Below, in pieces: positions 9,862-18,966 of a DNA stretch of 64,000 nt. Made by a program: the position numbers and the translations under genes. The stretch comes from Puia sp. (lineage in GTDB: Bacteria; Bacteroidota; Bacteroidia; Chitinophagales; Chitinophagaceae): positions 62,001-126,000 of the forward strand of contig JARLGZ010000069.1 in the NCBI GenBank assembly GCA_031292515.1, in the 5' to 3' direction. Positions within the stretch are counted from its first letter, which is position 1. Each line of letters starts with the position of its first letter. Below the pieces are notes generated by a model that did no database searches, was not told the DNA's origin, and saw only the letters and a list, made by a program, of their open reading frames with translations.

Positions 9862-11961
9862 CTATCGGGAATCCTTCTTCAACCCGATAAAAAAAGTAGT
9901 ACCCACGCCGGGTTCGCTCTCGAACCAAATATTCCCTTCATGGGCCTCCATGATCTGAAGACAGATAGACAGACCCAGCCCAAAGGACTTTTCACCGCCG
10001 GTTCCCGACTTTCGAACGACGGTAAACATATCGAAGACCTTGTCCCGGTCTTTTTCGGCGATGCCGATACCCCGGTCCTGCACCGCGATCTGAAAAAAGG
10101 TCTCTTTTTCGGTTACCAAGACCGTTATTTCCTTTCCCGCCGCGCTGAATTTGATGGCATTGCTGATGAGGTTGTTGATGACCCGGCGTATTTTCTCCGG
10201 GTCGACCATGACGCTCACCGGCCGGTTTAACGGCAATACGGTTATATGCTGCTGCTTTTCCAGCGCATTGAATCGCATCAGGTCCACGCTCTCCATGACG
10301 AGCGTGTCGATCCGGACGGACTTCTTTTCCAATACGGTCTGTTGCTGGGTATCCGTCACCGACAAAATCTCTCCGATCAACTCCAGAGAGTCGGAACAGG
10401 CGGTCCTGATGAGGTTCATTAGATGCCTGTATTGACCGTCATCCGGATATCGGTTTGCCAGGAGGTTGCTGATCGTATTGATACCCGAGACGGGATTGCG
10501 GAGGTCATGCACAACGATCCGCAATATGCGGTCTTTCTGCTTATTCTTTATTTCCAGTTCGGCCAGCAGCCGCTTCAGTTCCAACCCGTATCCCTTGATC
10601 CCTTCGTTAAGGTCTCTCAGCGTCTTAACGGTTCTTTTTGTCCGGCGAAGATTTCTCAGGATCATCAACCCGATTGTGCCGAGCAGGATTCCGAAGATCA
10701 CGCTGGCGGCGAGGTAGACCTTTTCCAGGTCATTGTCTTTTTGCAGCAGCTTGATGACATATTCTTTTTCCAGGCGGTCGAGGGCCTCGTCGACCTTGAC
10801 CTGTTGCACGTCCCGGTTCTTGTTCCCCACATAATCCTTGTATTTCAGATAAGCGATCTGGGAATGATCCGCCTCGGGCGGGCTCCCATAAGCCGAGTCA
10901 TATCTCCAGCGTGTCTCCGTCCAAAGGAGTCTTGTATCGTCATCGTTTTCCGGCAGGACTTTGCTGACTTCATTCAATAGGGCCAGGGCGGGCTCCGGCT
11001 TCTTCCATCCGATGTAGAACCAGGCCATCCTCAACTGTGTCAGCACGGCCGTATTGTTGTCATAGCCCGGTTTGCTGTTGATATCGATGGCCTTCCTGAA
11101 AAGACTTTCGGCCCCGGGATAGTCTCCTTTGGCCTGCAGGGCCTGGGCTTCATTGCCATAGACCACCCCCAGCGCAATTTCAGGGAATTTCCGGTCGACG
11201 GAGTATTGGTCCTTATTGCTGATGATATAACCCTCCGCTTCTTTCAAATAGGCCAGTGCGCTGTCCGGCATCCCCAGCTTCGTGTAGAATATGCCGAGGT
11301 CATCCAGGTAGCCCTGCATCTGGTGGTAGTTCCCGGGGCTGTTATCTACGTTCCGGATGCCTGCAAGCGCCCGTTTATAGTAGTCGATGGCATCAGGGAC
11401 CTTCCCCTGCCAATACGATACGAGGCCCAGTGTCGAATTATACTTTGCCATGAGACGGGGATCATGGATGCCTTCTGCGATGAACCGGGAACGGGAGTAA
11501 CAATAAAAGGCCTTGTCATAGATTTTCCTGTCTATGAATATCTCGCCCTTCTGGCTATACGCCAACGCGTACTCCCGTGCCATCGGGCCGGTAAGCCCGC
11601 TATTCTCCAAAAGTTTTAAACTGCCGTCCGCGTAGGCCAGGGCGGAGTCGTAGTTTCTGAGAGGGGAATAATAGGAGCAATAGACATCGTACAGGAAGCT
11701 GTTATGCCGGAACTTGTCGGCCACGCTTACAAAAGGGAATGACCGGTAGGCGGAATCCGTCACTCTCAAACCCTCAGACAGGCTCCCGCCATTAGCAAGG
11801 CTGAGTGCCCGGTCGAACATCGGTTCCGTATAATGTACGATGAGTTCCCTGTTGTCAGGCCGCCGGCAGGAGAAGAGCAAAGCGGCGAAGCAAAAAGAGA
11901 TAAAAACGGGCATCTTTAACCCTGACGGGCGGGGTCCGGTATCAGGCAATCTGCAATCCAT
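9862..11961 (-). CDS. TPR lipoprotein sensor histidine kinase
   Basis: The product has an N-terminal signal with a lipobox-like SFCFAALLFSC, a large helical region with TPR-type repeats (about residues 40-400, for example YDKAFYCYSRSRFIAEG), one transmembrane helix (VYLAASVIFGILLGTIGLMIL), a coiled coil, and a kinase core. The H-box is LRIVVHDLRNPVSGI, the N-box INNLISNAIKFS, and the G-boxes DRGIGIAEKD and SFGLGLSICLQIM. All catalytic elements are intact. Start choice: ATG at 11961 keeps positive residues ahead of the hydrophobic stretch; ATG at 11913 is the alternative. No response regulator lies next to it, so the partner is encoded elsewhere. Confidence 0.9.
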   Translation of the reverse strand: MDCRLPDTGPRPSGLKMPVFISFCFAALLFSCRRPDNRELIVHYTEPMFDRALSLANGGSLSEGLRVTDSAYRSFPFVSVADKFRHNSFLYDVYCSYYSPLRNYDSALAYADGSLKLLENSGLTGPMAREYALAYSQKGEIFIDRKIYDKAFYCYSRSRFIAEGIHDPRLMAKYNSTLGLVSYWQGKVPDAIDYYKRALAGIRNVDNSPGNYHQMQGYLDDLGIFYTKLGMPDSALAYLKEAEGYIISNKDQYSVDRKFPEIALGVVYGNEAQALQAKGDYPGAESLFRKAIDINSKPGYDNNTAVLTQLRMAWFYIGWKKPEPALALLNEVSKVLPENDDDTRLLWTETRWRYDSAYGSPPEADHSQIAYLKYKDYVGNKNRDVQQVKVDEALDRLEKEYVIKLLQKDNDLEKVYLAASVIFGILLGTIGLMILRNLRRTKRTVKTLRDLNEGIKGYGLELKRLLAELEIKNKQKDRILRIVVHDLRNPVSGINTISNLLANRYPDDGQYRHLMNLIRTACSDSLELIGEILSVTDTQQQTVLEKKSVRIDTLVMESVDLMRFNALEKQQHITVLPLNRPVSVMVDPEKIRRVINNLISNAIKFSAAGKEITVLVTEKETFFQIAVQDRGIGIAEKDRDKVFDMFTVVRKSGTGGEKSFGLGLSICLQIMEAHEGNIWFESEPGVGTTFFIGLKKDSR

Positions 11962-12079
11962 AATCTCAGTAATTATCAGGCGCAACAGAGCACTACGAAA
12001 CAACTACTAATCCCGGCAGTTACAAGTTTTGCCGGTCTTTGCCGCCAGCTCTTCCGGCAAGCAAATCCTGCAAGTCCTT

Positions 12080-12580
12080 TCAACGGCCATTTCCTTTTGC
12101 ATTCAGCAGCTCAATGATTGTGCGGAAAATGACGATAAACAGACCGGCTTCCTCTTCGGTGAAATTGCTTTCCGTCTCATCTCCGCTTTCTCCATAGATA
12201 ACGGCCGCCGCAAACTGAAGCAGGTCGGGTTGGCTAAAGGCCTCGAGCATATTCATCGCTTCCGTCTCATCGAAACCCTCCTGGAATACGGCCTCCATCT
12301 TATCGAATTCGGTATTGAAGGCCACTTCGAATTCCTCTTCGGTTACCGCCGGTATATCGTTGTGCACCTCACGGAAAGACAGCAGGATGATCGTCAGGAT
12401 ATAAGCGATGTCTTCGCGTGCATCGGGTTCCTCCAGCTCGCTACTTTCTCCCAGTACATAACCCACCAGCGCCGGCTGTTCCCGGGCAAACCCATCCCAT
12501 ATGTTTCCGACCTGTGTCTCTTCCATATCCTGTATACGGGCATTGACATAATCAATCGTGTCATTGGTAATTCTTTGCAT
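12080..12580 (-). CDS. Acidic hypothetical protein (166 aa)
   Basis: A strongly acidic, helical, soluble protein with no signal peptide. No family is recognised. It has runs such as VTEEEFEVAFNTEFDKMEAV and a C-terminal amphipathic helix. The ATG at 12580 lies about 14 bases after a TACGTTTG -7-like element on the minus strand, which supports the start. It is divergent from the arginine deiminase gene, with about 100 bases between them. Confidence 0.65.
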   Translation of the reverse strand: MQRITNDTIDYVNARIQDMEETQVGNIWDGFAREQPALVGYVLGESSELEEPDAREDIAYILTIILLSFREVHNDIPAVTEEEFEVAFNTEFDKMEAVFQEGFDETEAMNMLEAFSQPDLLQFAAAVIYGESGDETESNFTEEEAGLFIVIFRTIIELLNAKGNGR

Positions 12581-12593
12581 CGGGTATTTTTTC

Positions 12594-12601
12594 CAAACGT
12601 A
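12594..12601 (-). promoter_or_regulatory. -7 element for the acidic hypothetical gene
   Basis: TACGTTTG on the minus strand matches TAnnTTTG and lies 13 bases before the ATG at 12580. No clear TTTG at -33 is seen. Confidence 0.4.
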
Positions 12602-12670
12602 CGGTAATTAAAAGATTTATGAGAGAAAATAAGCAGATTTCATTAATTTCCACGCCTTGTATCAAATACG

Positions 12671-12678
12671 TATTTTTG
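12671..12678 (+). promoter_or_regulatory. -7 element abutting the arginine deiminase start
   Basis: TATTTTTG matches TAnnTTTG and ends only 4 bases before the ATG at 12683. Transcription starting the usual few bases downstream would give a mRNA with almost no leader. The -33 region is only a partial match (TTTC). Confidence 0.45.
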
Positions 12679-12682
12679 CAGG

Positions 12683-14119
12683 ATGCCTAAGTCTGTAAAA
12701 GTCTCTTCCGAGGTAGGTCGTCTTCGTCGCCTGCTCGTTCATAGCCCGGACAGCGGATTAGGAAAAGTCGTTCCCTCCAAGGCACAGGACTGGCTGTTCG
12801 AGGATATCGTGCACCTGGATACGATCCGGCGGAAAGAATATGATTTCTACACAAAGATCCTCTTGTATTTTCTGGACCCCGAAAAGATCAGGGGAAAACT
12901 GGCGCAGGTAGACGCCGAAGAAAACAACCGGAAATTCTACAAACCCGGCGACGAGCAGTTTTTTCGCTCGGAGAAAGTTGTCGAGCTTCAATGGCTCCTG
13001 GCGGATATCCTGTCGGATCACGAGATCAAGCTCAAGCTGGTCGCGTCCGTCTGCGCCATAGAAGCCTGCTCTTACGATACGCAGAAAGAGTTGCAGAAAC
13101 TCTCTCCCGTCCAGCTGGCAAAGAGCTTTATTTGCGGCACGATCAACGACGACAAAATGCTGTTCGCCCCGATTCCTAATTTTATTTTCACGAGGGACAT
13201 CGGCATCGTGATCAACCAATTTATATTGCTCAACAAACCCGCGAAAAAAGCACGGACCCGGGAAGCCCTGCTGGCAAAATACATCTTCTTCAACCACCCG
13301 TTATTTGCCGAATACCAGGAGAACATCATCGAGCTCCCGGATACGGTACACCATTTCCTGCTGCCGCGCGACGGGGATGACAAAAAAGTGACGCTCGAAG
13401 GCGGCGACGTGATGGTCGTGACGAAAGATCACTTGCTGGTGGGGGTTAGTGAGCGTACTTCCATGGAAGCCGCTCACCAGACAATTAATGCGCTGTTCGA
13501 AAGAAATGTCGTAAAGAAGATCACGATCGTCAAAATCCCGAAAAAAAGGGACTACATGCATATCGATACCGTCTTTACCCAGGTAAAGCGAAATGTGTGG
13601 GTCATGCTCGGCGTCTTTTCGAAAAAGGCCATCAAGCACGAAGATGCCGATGCCGTTCAGCGTATCCTGGAAGGGAACCGGAAAGAAGACAATCTGAAGA
13701 TCATCCAGTTCCGGAAAAAGGACCTGGAGAAGCCCGAATATTTTGACAACCTCGAAGACCTGTTAACCGATATCAGCAGGAATGACCTGGAATGCGACGA
13801 AAAAGTCAGGTTCATTTATTCCGGCAATAATGAGTTCCCCTTCGACGCCCGTGAACAATGGACGGATTCCTGCAACCTGCTGGCCCTTAAAGAAGGTGTC
13901 GTGCTGGGATACGATCGCAATGACAAGACTGTGGAGGCCTTCAGGGAGAATGGCTTTGCCGTCATCCATGTACATGAGCTGGTAGAAGAGCTGGAAAGCG
14001 GCCGCATCGATCCCGACAAGCTCGAAAACACGCTCATCCTGATGCCTTCCGCAGAACTGTCCCGGGCCCGCGGGGGATTTCACTGTATGAGCATGCCTTT
14101 GCTCAGGGACGAATTGTGA
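12683..14119 (+). CDS. Arginine deiminase family protein
   Basis: Family enzymes hydrolyse arginine to citrulline and ammonia. The N-terminus EVGRLRRLLVHSP is the family opening. Catalytic-site motifs are present: FTRDIG, LEGGDVMVV (Glu), MHIDTVFTQV (His) and RARGGFHCMSMPL with the nucleophile Cys468. At 478 residues it is longer than classical ArcA (about 410), with extra helical sequence in the first 120 residues. The next gene, 55 bases downstream, encodes a CtlX-like citrulline hydrolase, so the two probably act in sequence (arginine to citrulline to ornithine) rather than in the ATP-yielding ArcABC route. The exact substrate is inferred. Confidence 0.85.
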   Translation: MPKSVKVSSEVGRLRRLLVHSPDSGLGKVVPSKAQDWLFEDIVHLDTIRRKEYDFYTKILLYFLDPEKIRGKLAQVDAEENNRKFYKPGDEQFFRSEKVVELQWLLADILSDHEIKLKLVASVCAIEACSYDTQKELQKLSPVQLAKSFICGTINDDKMLFAPIPNFIFTRDIGIVINQFILLNKPAKKARTREALLAKYIFFNHPLFAEYQENIIELPDTVHHFLLPRDGDDKKVTLEGGDVMVVTKDHLLVGVSERTSMEAAHQTINALFERNVVKKITIVKIPKKRDYMHIDTVFTQVKRNVWVMLGVFSKKAIKHEDADAVQRILEGNRKEDNLKIIQFRKKDLEKPEYFDNLEDLLTDISRNDLECDEKVRFIYSGNNEFPFDAREQWTDSCNLLALKEGVVLGYDRNDKTVEAFRENGFAVIHVHELVEELESGRIDPDKLENTLILMPSAELSRARGGFHCMSMPLLRDEL

Positions 14120-14174
14120 AAACGAATTCTGAAAACGAATCGTAAGGACGAATTGTAAATAATAAAAAGACTTT

Positions 14175-15095
14175 GTGCAAACGACCCGTCATCTCCTCAT
14201 GATAAGGCCGGTAAATTTCGGCTTTAATGCGGAGACCGCCGTCAACAACGCGTTCCAGACGGCCGCAACAGATACGCATACCCAGCAAAAGGCCCTCGCG
14301 GAATTCGACGGTTTTTGTTCCCTGCTGGGTGACAATGGGGTGGATGTGATCGTCGTCGACGACACGCCCGAACCCCATACGCCCGATTCCATCTTTCCCA
14401 ACAACTGGGTCTCTTTTCATGAGGACGGCAGGGTATGCCTGTACCCGATGTATGCGCTTAACCGCAGGCTGGAACGGAAGCAGCACGTGCTGGACATCGT
14501 CTCCCGTCGCTTCATCAGCTCCGGCGTGCTGGATTTCAGCCACTATGAACAGCAGGGCCGCTTCCTGGAAGGGACCGGCAGCATGGTGCTCGACAGGGTC
14601 GGTAAAATAGCCTATGCCTGCCTCTCTCCGCGCACCGATGAAAAAGTGTTACTGGACTTTTGTGAAAAAATGGGATATCGCCCCTTCACGTTCCGGTCAA
14701 CGGATGCAAAGGGACAGGCGATCTATCATACAAATGTCATGATGTGTGTAGCCGACCGATATGCGGTGGTCTGCCTGGATTCCCTGCCCGTTCCCGGGGA
14801 GAGGGACGCGCTTGCCGACACCCTCAAATCCTCGGGTAAAGAGGTCGTCCCGATTGACTATGACCAGATGAACCATTTTGCGGGCAACATGCTGCAGGTA
14901 CACAATGACCGGGGGGAAAAATTACTCGTCTTATCCAGCCAGGCTTATCACTCCCTGGATCCGGATCAAAGACGGAAACTGGAGAGCTTCAATCGTATTG
15001 TCCATTCCCCGCTCGATACCATCGAAACCAATGGCGGAGGTAGCGCCCGGTGCATGATGGCGGAAATTCATCTGCCGGAGCGCGGGCGTGGATAA
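14175..15095 (+). CDS. ctlX: Citrulline hydrolase (CtlX-like)
   Basis: A 306-residue member of the guanidine-modifying (pentein) fold. Motifs are RPVNFGFNAETAVNN at the start, FPNNWVSFHEDG, RFLEGTGSMVLDR, YHTNVMMC and the C-terminal GGGSARCMMAEI, whose Cys is the expected nucleophile. CtlX proteins hydrolyse citrulline to ornithine, carbon dioxide and ammonia. The start is GTG at 14175. It follows the arginine deiminase gene in the same direction, separated by a short run of aaaacgaat-like repeats, and the two are likely one operon. Confidence 0.88.
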   Translation: MQTTRHLLMIRPVNFGFNAETAVNNAFQTAATDTHTQQKALAEFDGFCSLLGDNGVDVIVVDDTPEPHTPDSIFPNNWVSFHEDGRVCLYPMYALNRRLERKQHVLDIVSRRFISSGVLDFSHYEQQGRFLEGTGSMVLDRVGKIAYACLSPRTDEKVLLDFCEKMGYRPFTFRSTDAKGQAIYHTNVMMCVADRYAVVCLDSLPVPGERDALADTLKSSGKEVVPIDYDQMNHFAGNMLQVHNDRGEKLLVLSSQAYHSLDPDQRRKLESFNRIVHSPLDTIETNGGGSARCMMAEIHLPERGRG

Positions 15096-15150
15096 AGGCA
15101 CAGAATCCCCGAAGCCCCCGTCGACACGGCCCTGATATCCCGGAGCTGTT

Positions 15151-16044
15151 TCAACCCCACATCGTCTTTAACCCTTCCTCGAAACCCAATGGTTCAAAAC
15201 CCAATTCTTTTCTGGCCTTGCCGATCAACAATCCCGTTCTTGGTGGTCGTTTGCCCGGCTGGGAAAAGACCGAGGCATCGACCTTTTCAATGAGGCTTTT
15301 GTCCAGGGAGAAAAAATCCGCGGTCTTCAACGCGATCTCATAAGGAGTCAGTGTGTCCTTACCGGAGATATGAAAGATCCCCTGCGCCCTTTTCCCGACA
15401 ATCAGGCGGATGCCTTTTGCCAGGTCGGCGACATAGGTTGGGGTGCGCACCTGGTCACTGACAACTTTGATCCTTTCCTTGTTTTCCAGTTTCTCTTTTA
15501 CCCAGGTGATGATATTGCTGCGGGTGCCCTGGAGGGTATTCCCATATACCAGGCAGGTCCTCACGATGGCCCAGGGGATCTTTGCAGCCCCCACGGTGGT
15601 CTCTGCCCGGACTTTCGTAAAGCCGTACCAACTGACCGGATTGAGCGGATCGTCTTCCGCATAGTTTCCCCGCTCCCCATCGAATACAAAATCGGTCGAC
15701 AGATAAACGAGGTGACCGGCATGATTTTCGGCGGCGACAATGATATTTGACGTTCCCCCGACGTTAACGGAAAAACACCTGTCCTGGTCCAATTCGCACT
15801 CATCTAGCTGCGTAACGGCGGCGGCATGAATGACCACATCGGGTTTTTCACGGCTCATAGTCGCTTCGACGGCTGTTTTATCGGCAATATCCAGGGAACT
15901 GTAGCGATAAGTTCCTGTTCCCCCGAGAGAAGGCAGCCGGTCTTCTCCTTTTCCCGTTGCAAGGATCGCATACCCAGCTTCCTTCAACTCTTTTACCAGG
16001 TGCTGGCCGAGTAAGCCGTTGGCTCCGGTGATCATTATTTTCAT
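15151..16044 (-). CDS. RmlD-like NAD(P)-dependent sugar-nucleotide reductase
   Basis: An extended short-chain dehydrogenase. The Rossmann motif is MITGANGLLGQHL (GxxGxxG) at residues 4-16, the catalytic serine/threonine region is VYLSTDFVFDGE, and the YxxxK pair is in WYGFTKVRAE. The later motif IVRTCLVYGN is typical of dTDP-4-dehydrorhamnose reductase relatives. No rhamnose-pathway genes are next to it, so the substrate could be another dTDP- or GDP-linked sugar. The length of 297 residues is normal. Confidence 0.85.
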   Translation of the reverse strand: MKIMITGANGLLGQHLVKELKEAGYAILATGKGEDRLPSLGGTGTYRYSSLDIADKTAVEATMSREKPDVVIHAAAVTQLDECELDQDRCFSVNVGGTSNIIVAAENHAGHLVYLSTDFVFDGERGNYAEDDPLNPVSWYGFTKVRAETTVGAAKIPWAIVRTCLVYGNTLQGTRSNIITWVKEKLENKERIKVVSDQVRTPTYVADLAKGIRLIVGKRAQGIFHISGKDTLTPYEIALKTADFFSLDKSLIEKVDASVFSQPGKRPPRTGLLIGKARKELGFEPLGFEEGLKTMWG

Positions 16045-16128
16045 CCCGTAAAAGTAAGAAGCATTCAGCGGACCGTCTATTCACCGACGCCGGCCGGGCG
16101 AATTAATCAATAGGTTATACCTTCGCCG

Positions 16129-16158
16129 TTGCCGAATCAAATCAAATCCTTATTTTTG
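16129..16158 (+). promoter_or_regulatory. Promoter of pfkA
   Basis: TTG at 16129-16131 and TATTTTTG at 16151-16158 are separated by 19 bases, matching the phylum consensus. The leader to the ATG at 16251 is about 85 bases and AT-rich. Confidence 0.65.
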
Positions 16159-16250
16159 GGGCTGTCTTTTTATTAAGATAGAAATTTTTCAATAATCCTT
16201 ATTATTGGTTAAAAAATTTTTAAACAATAAACGAAAGAACTATATTCTAG

Positions 16251-17234
16251 ATGGAAAACAAGGTCACTAAAATTGGGGTACTCACTTCCGGCGGCGATGC
16301 GCCGGGTATGAATGCCGCCATCCGTGCTGTTGTTCGTACCGGTATTTATTATGGTCTCGAAGTTTTTGGCATCATGCGTGGCTACAGCGGCATGATCGAG
16401 AACGATATCGTCCCCATGCATTCCCGCAGCGTTGCCAATATCATACAAAGGGGAGGGACGATCCTGAAGACTGCGCGCTGCAAAGAGTTTTTCGAATTCG
16501 AGGGCAGGAAAAAGGCCCACGCCAATCTGAAAAAACTGGGCATCAACGGGTTGGTCATCATCGGCGGAGACGGATCTTTTCGCGGGGCCCACAAGCTAAG
16601 CGAAGAATTCGACATACCCTGTATCGGTCTGCCGGGTACTATCGACAAGGATATTGCAGGCACGGATTTCACCATCGGGTTTGATACGGCCGTCAACACC
16701 GCCGTGGAAGCCATCGACAAGATCCGTGATACTGCCGATGCCCACGACCGACTTTTTATCATCGAAGTAATGGGCCGGGATGCCGGTTATATCGCTCTCC
16801 ATAGCGGCATAGCCACCGGCGCGGAAAACATCCTCATACCCGAAAGAAAGACGGATATCGAAGAACTGGTAGCCTCGCTGCTGGAGAAAGAGCGCCGGAA
16901 AAAACTGGTGAACCTTGTCGTGGTCGCCGAAGGAGACAATTATGGTGGCGCCGATATGGTTGCAAAAGTCGTGAAAGAGCGCCTACCCCAGGCGGATACC
17001 CGGGTATGCGTACTGGGACATATACAACGCGGAGGAGCCCCCAGCTGCATGGATCGCCTGATCGCCAGCCGAATGGGCTATTCGGCGGTGGAATGCCTGC
17101 TTGAAGGTCGCCATAATGTGATGGTGGGCATCGTTAACAACAAAATGCACTATACCCCGCTTGAAAAAGCGGTAAAGGCCAAACAGAAAATCAGCGATGA
17201 CTGGCTTAAGATCGTCAAAATACTGGCATCTTAA
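16251..17234 (+). CDS. pfkA: ATP-dependent 6-phosphofructokinase
   Basis: Phosphorylates fructose 6-phosphate in glycolysis. The sequence shows GGDAPGMNAAIRA at 14-26, IIGGDGSFRGA (nucleotide site, GGDG at 105-108), GTIDKDIAGTD with the catalytic Asp132, the GFDTAVNT helix, MGRDAGYIAL, and GGAPSCMDR near the C-terminus. GGDG at 105-108 is the form seen in ATP-using rather than pyrophosphate-using enzymes. The length of 327 is usual. It is followed by pyk in the same direction. Confidence 0.97.
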   Translation: MENKVTKIGVLTSGGDAPGMNAAIRAVVRTGIYYGLEVFGIMRGYSGMIENDIVPMHSRSVANIIQRGGTILKTARCKEFFEFEGRKKAHANLKKLGINGLVIIGGDGSFRGAHKLSEEFDIPCIGLPGTIDKDIAGTDFTIGFDTAVNTAVEAIDKIRDTADAHDRLFIIEVMGRDAGYIALHSGIATGAENILIPERKTDIEELVASLLEKERRKKLVNLVVVAEGDNYGGADMVAKVVKERLPQADTRVCVLGHIQRGGAPSCMDRLIASRMGYSAVECLLEGRHNVMVGIVNNKMHYTPLEKAVKAKQKISDDWLKIVKILAS

Positions 17235-17237
17235 CCC

Positions 17238-17390
17238 GGCGCGAATTTCGCGACCATTCGCGATCCTTCGCGTCTTATATCAGCGTTCTCTCGGGTTCTT
17301 TCTTGTTCATTAGGGTTCATTCTTGTTCTATTATATAGCGTCTATTAGTACTCAATATTTGCGACAATTCGCGGTTAAAATTCGCGTCAA
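17238..17390. repeat. Degenerate ttcgcga-type intergenic repeats
   Basis: The gap between pfkA and pyk carries repeated short motifs: gcgaatttcgcgaccattcg, cgcgatccttcgcgt, two copies of ttcttgttc-attagggttcattcttgttc, and attcgcggttaaaattcgcg. Similar text recurs at 39816-40050 and near 42890-42935. Confidence 0.55.
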
Positions 17391-17407
17391 CAAAAAACAA
17401 CTCATTC

Positions 17408-18901
17408 ATGTCAAAGAATCTTTCAAAATACCTGTACCAGCAAATGGATAAGGAAGCCGGGCTGCAGCATACTTTTCACAGAACGAAGATCGTAGCGACC
17501 GTCGGCCCCGCCTGTGATACCTATGAAAAATTGCTTGAACTGGTAAAGGCGGGCGTCAACGTCTTCCGTTTGAATTTCTCTCACGGATCGCATGAAGACA
17601 AGGCGAGGATTATCGAGCATATCCGTAATATCAATATTTCGCAGCCTTACAATATCTCCATTCTCGGTGACCTGCAGGGGCCAAAACTGAGGGTCGGCGA
17701 CATCAAGGACGGCGCGCTCACGATCGCCCCGGGGGACATCCTCACCTTTACATCCCGCGAAAAGGTGATCGGCACGAAGGAGAAGATCTATGTATCCTAT
17801 CCCAACCTGCACGAGGATGTGCAGAAGGGCAACAAGATCCTCATCGATGACGGAAAACTCGAAGTCGTCGTCGTCGATATCACCCCGAACGGGGACGTTA
17901 AAGTCGCCGTGACCTATGGGGGTGTACTGCTGCCCAAAAAAGGTGTCAACCTGCCCGATACAAAGATATCCCTCCCCTCCATGACCGAGAAAGATATCAT
18001 AGACCTGGAATTCATCATCGAGCAAAAACTGGACTGGGTTGCGCTCTCTTTTGTGCGCAAGGCGGAAGACATCGTAGATCTGAAACGCAGGCTTGCCGAA
18101 AAGGACAGCACTTCGAAAGTGATTGCCAAAATTGAAATGCCTTCGGCGCTGGAAGATCTGCGCAATATCGTCATCGAATCGGATGGTGTCATGGTCGCCC
18201 GGGGAGATCTGGGTGTCGAGCTGCCGGTGGAAAAAGTACCGATGGCCCAAAGGGACATCATCCGTAAATCCATCCACCGCGGCAAACCCGTCATCGTCGC
18301 CACGCAGATGATGGAAAGCATGATCGACCGGGTGAAGCCCAACCGCAGCGAGATCACGGATGTCGCCAATGCCGTACTGGAAGGCGCCGATGCCGTGATG
18401 CTGAGCGCAGAAACGGCCACCGGTCAACATCCCGCCCTGGTTGTCGAGACGATGCGCAAGATCATCCTGGAAGTGGAAAAGACCGAATACCGGTATAACC
18501 GCGAAGAGGACCTGAAACCGCAGCCGCATTCCCCGTCTTTCCTCAGCGATGCCATCTGCTATAACGCCTGTCGCCTTGCCAAGGACTCCAATGCCGATGC
18601 ATTGATCGGCATGACCCAAAGCGGTTATACTGCTTTTACCCTGTCCAGCTACCGGCCGAAATCCCCGCTCTATATCTTCTCCAAAGAGAAAAGCCTGATC
18701 AACCAGCTCAGCTTGAGCTGGGGGGTGAGAGCCTTCCACTATGCCGAGGAAGAGAGCATGGACGATATCATCCTGGACCAGCAGGAGATCCTCAAAGAAA
18801 GGGGATTCATAAAAAAAGGAGACGTCGTGGTCAATACAGGCAGCCTGCCCATACAGCAGCATCTTCCCACAAACATGTTGAAGATTTCGACGATCGACTA
18901 G
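17408..18901 (+). CDS. pyk: Pyruvate kinase
   Basis: Converts phosphoenolpyruvate and ADP to pyruvate and ATP, the last glycolytic step. Motifs include RTKIVATVGPA near residue 25, NVFRLNFSHGS, LGDLQGPKLRVG, the signature IAKIEMPSALEDL with the catalytic Lys, MVARGDLGVELP and ATQMMESMI. A C-terminal domain of about 120 residues completes the normal fold, for 497 residues in all. The ATG at 17408 is preceded by an AT-rich stretch. It is the second of two consecutive glycolytic genes. Confidence 0.97.
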   Translation: MSKNLSKYLYQQMDKEAGLQHTFHRTKIVATVGPACDTYEKLLELVKAGVNVFRLNFSHGSHEDKARIIEHIRNINISQPYNISILGDLQGPKLRVGDIKDGALTIAPGDILTFTSREKVIGTKEKIYVSYPNLHEDVQKGNKILIDDGKLEVVVVDITPNGDVKVAVTYGGVLLPKKGVNLPDTKISLPSMTEKDIIDLEFIIEQKLDWVALSFVRKAEDIVDLKRRLAEKDSTSKVIAKIEMPSALEDLRNIVIESDGVMVARGDLGVELPVEKVPMAQRDIIRKSIHRGKPVIVATQMMESMIDRVKPNRSEITDVANAVLEGADAVMLSAETATGQHPALVVETMRKIILEVEKTEYRYNREEDLKPQPHSPSFLSDAICYNACRLAKDSNADALIGMTQSGYTAFTLSSYRPKSPLYIFSKEKSLINQLSLSWGVRAFHYAEEESMDDIILDQQEILKERGFIKKGDVVVNTGSLPIQQHLPTNMLKISTID

Positions 18902-18966
18902 CAGCCCGTTTCCGGGGATAAGCAGCTCCCGCGGTGGATAATAGCGTATAATAGCGTGCCCTGGCC

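Noticed and set aside
17423-18862. Long open frame antisense to pyk (479 codons)
   Set aside because: It mirrors the codon bias of the real gene; the plus strand carries all pyruvate kinase motifs and the antisense product has no recognisable features.
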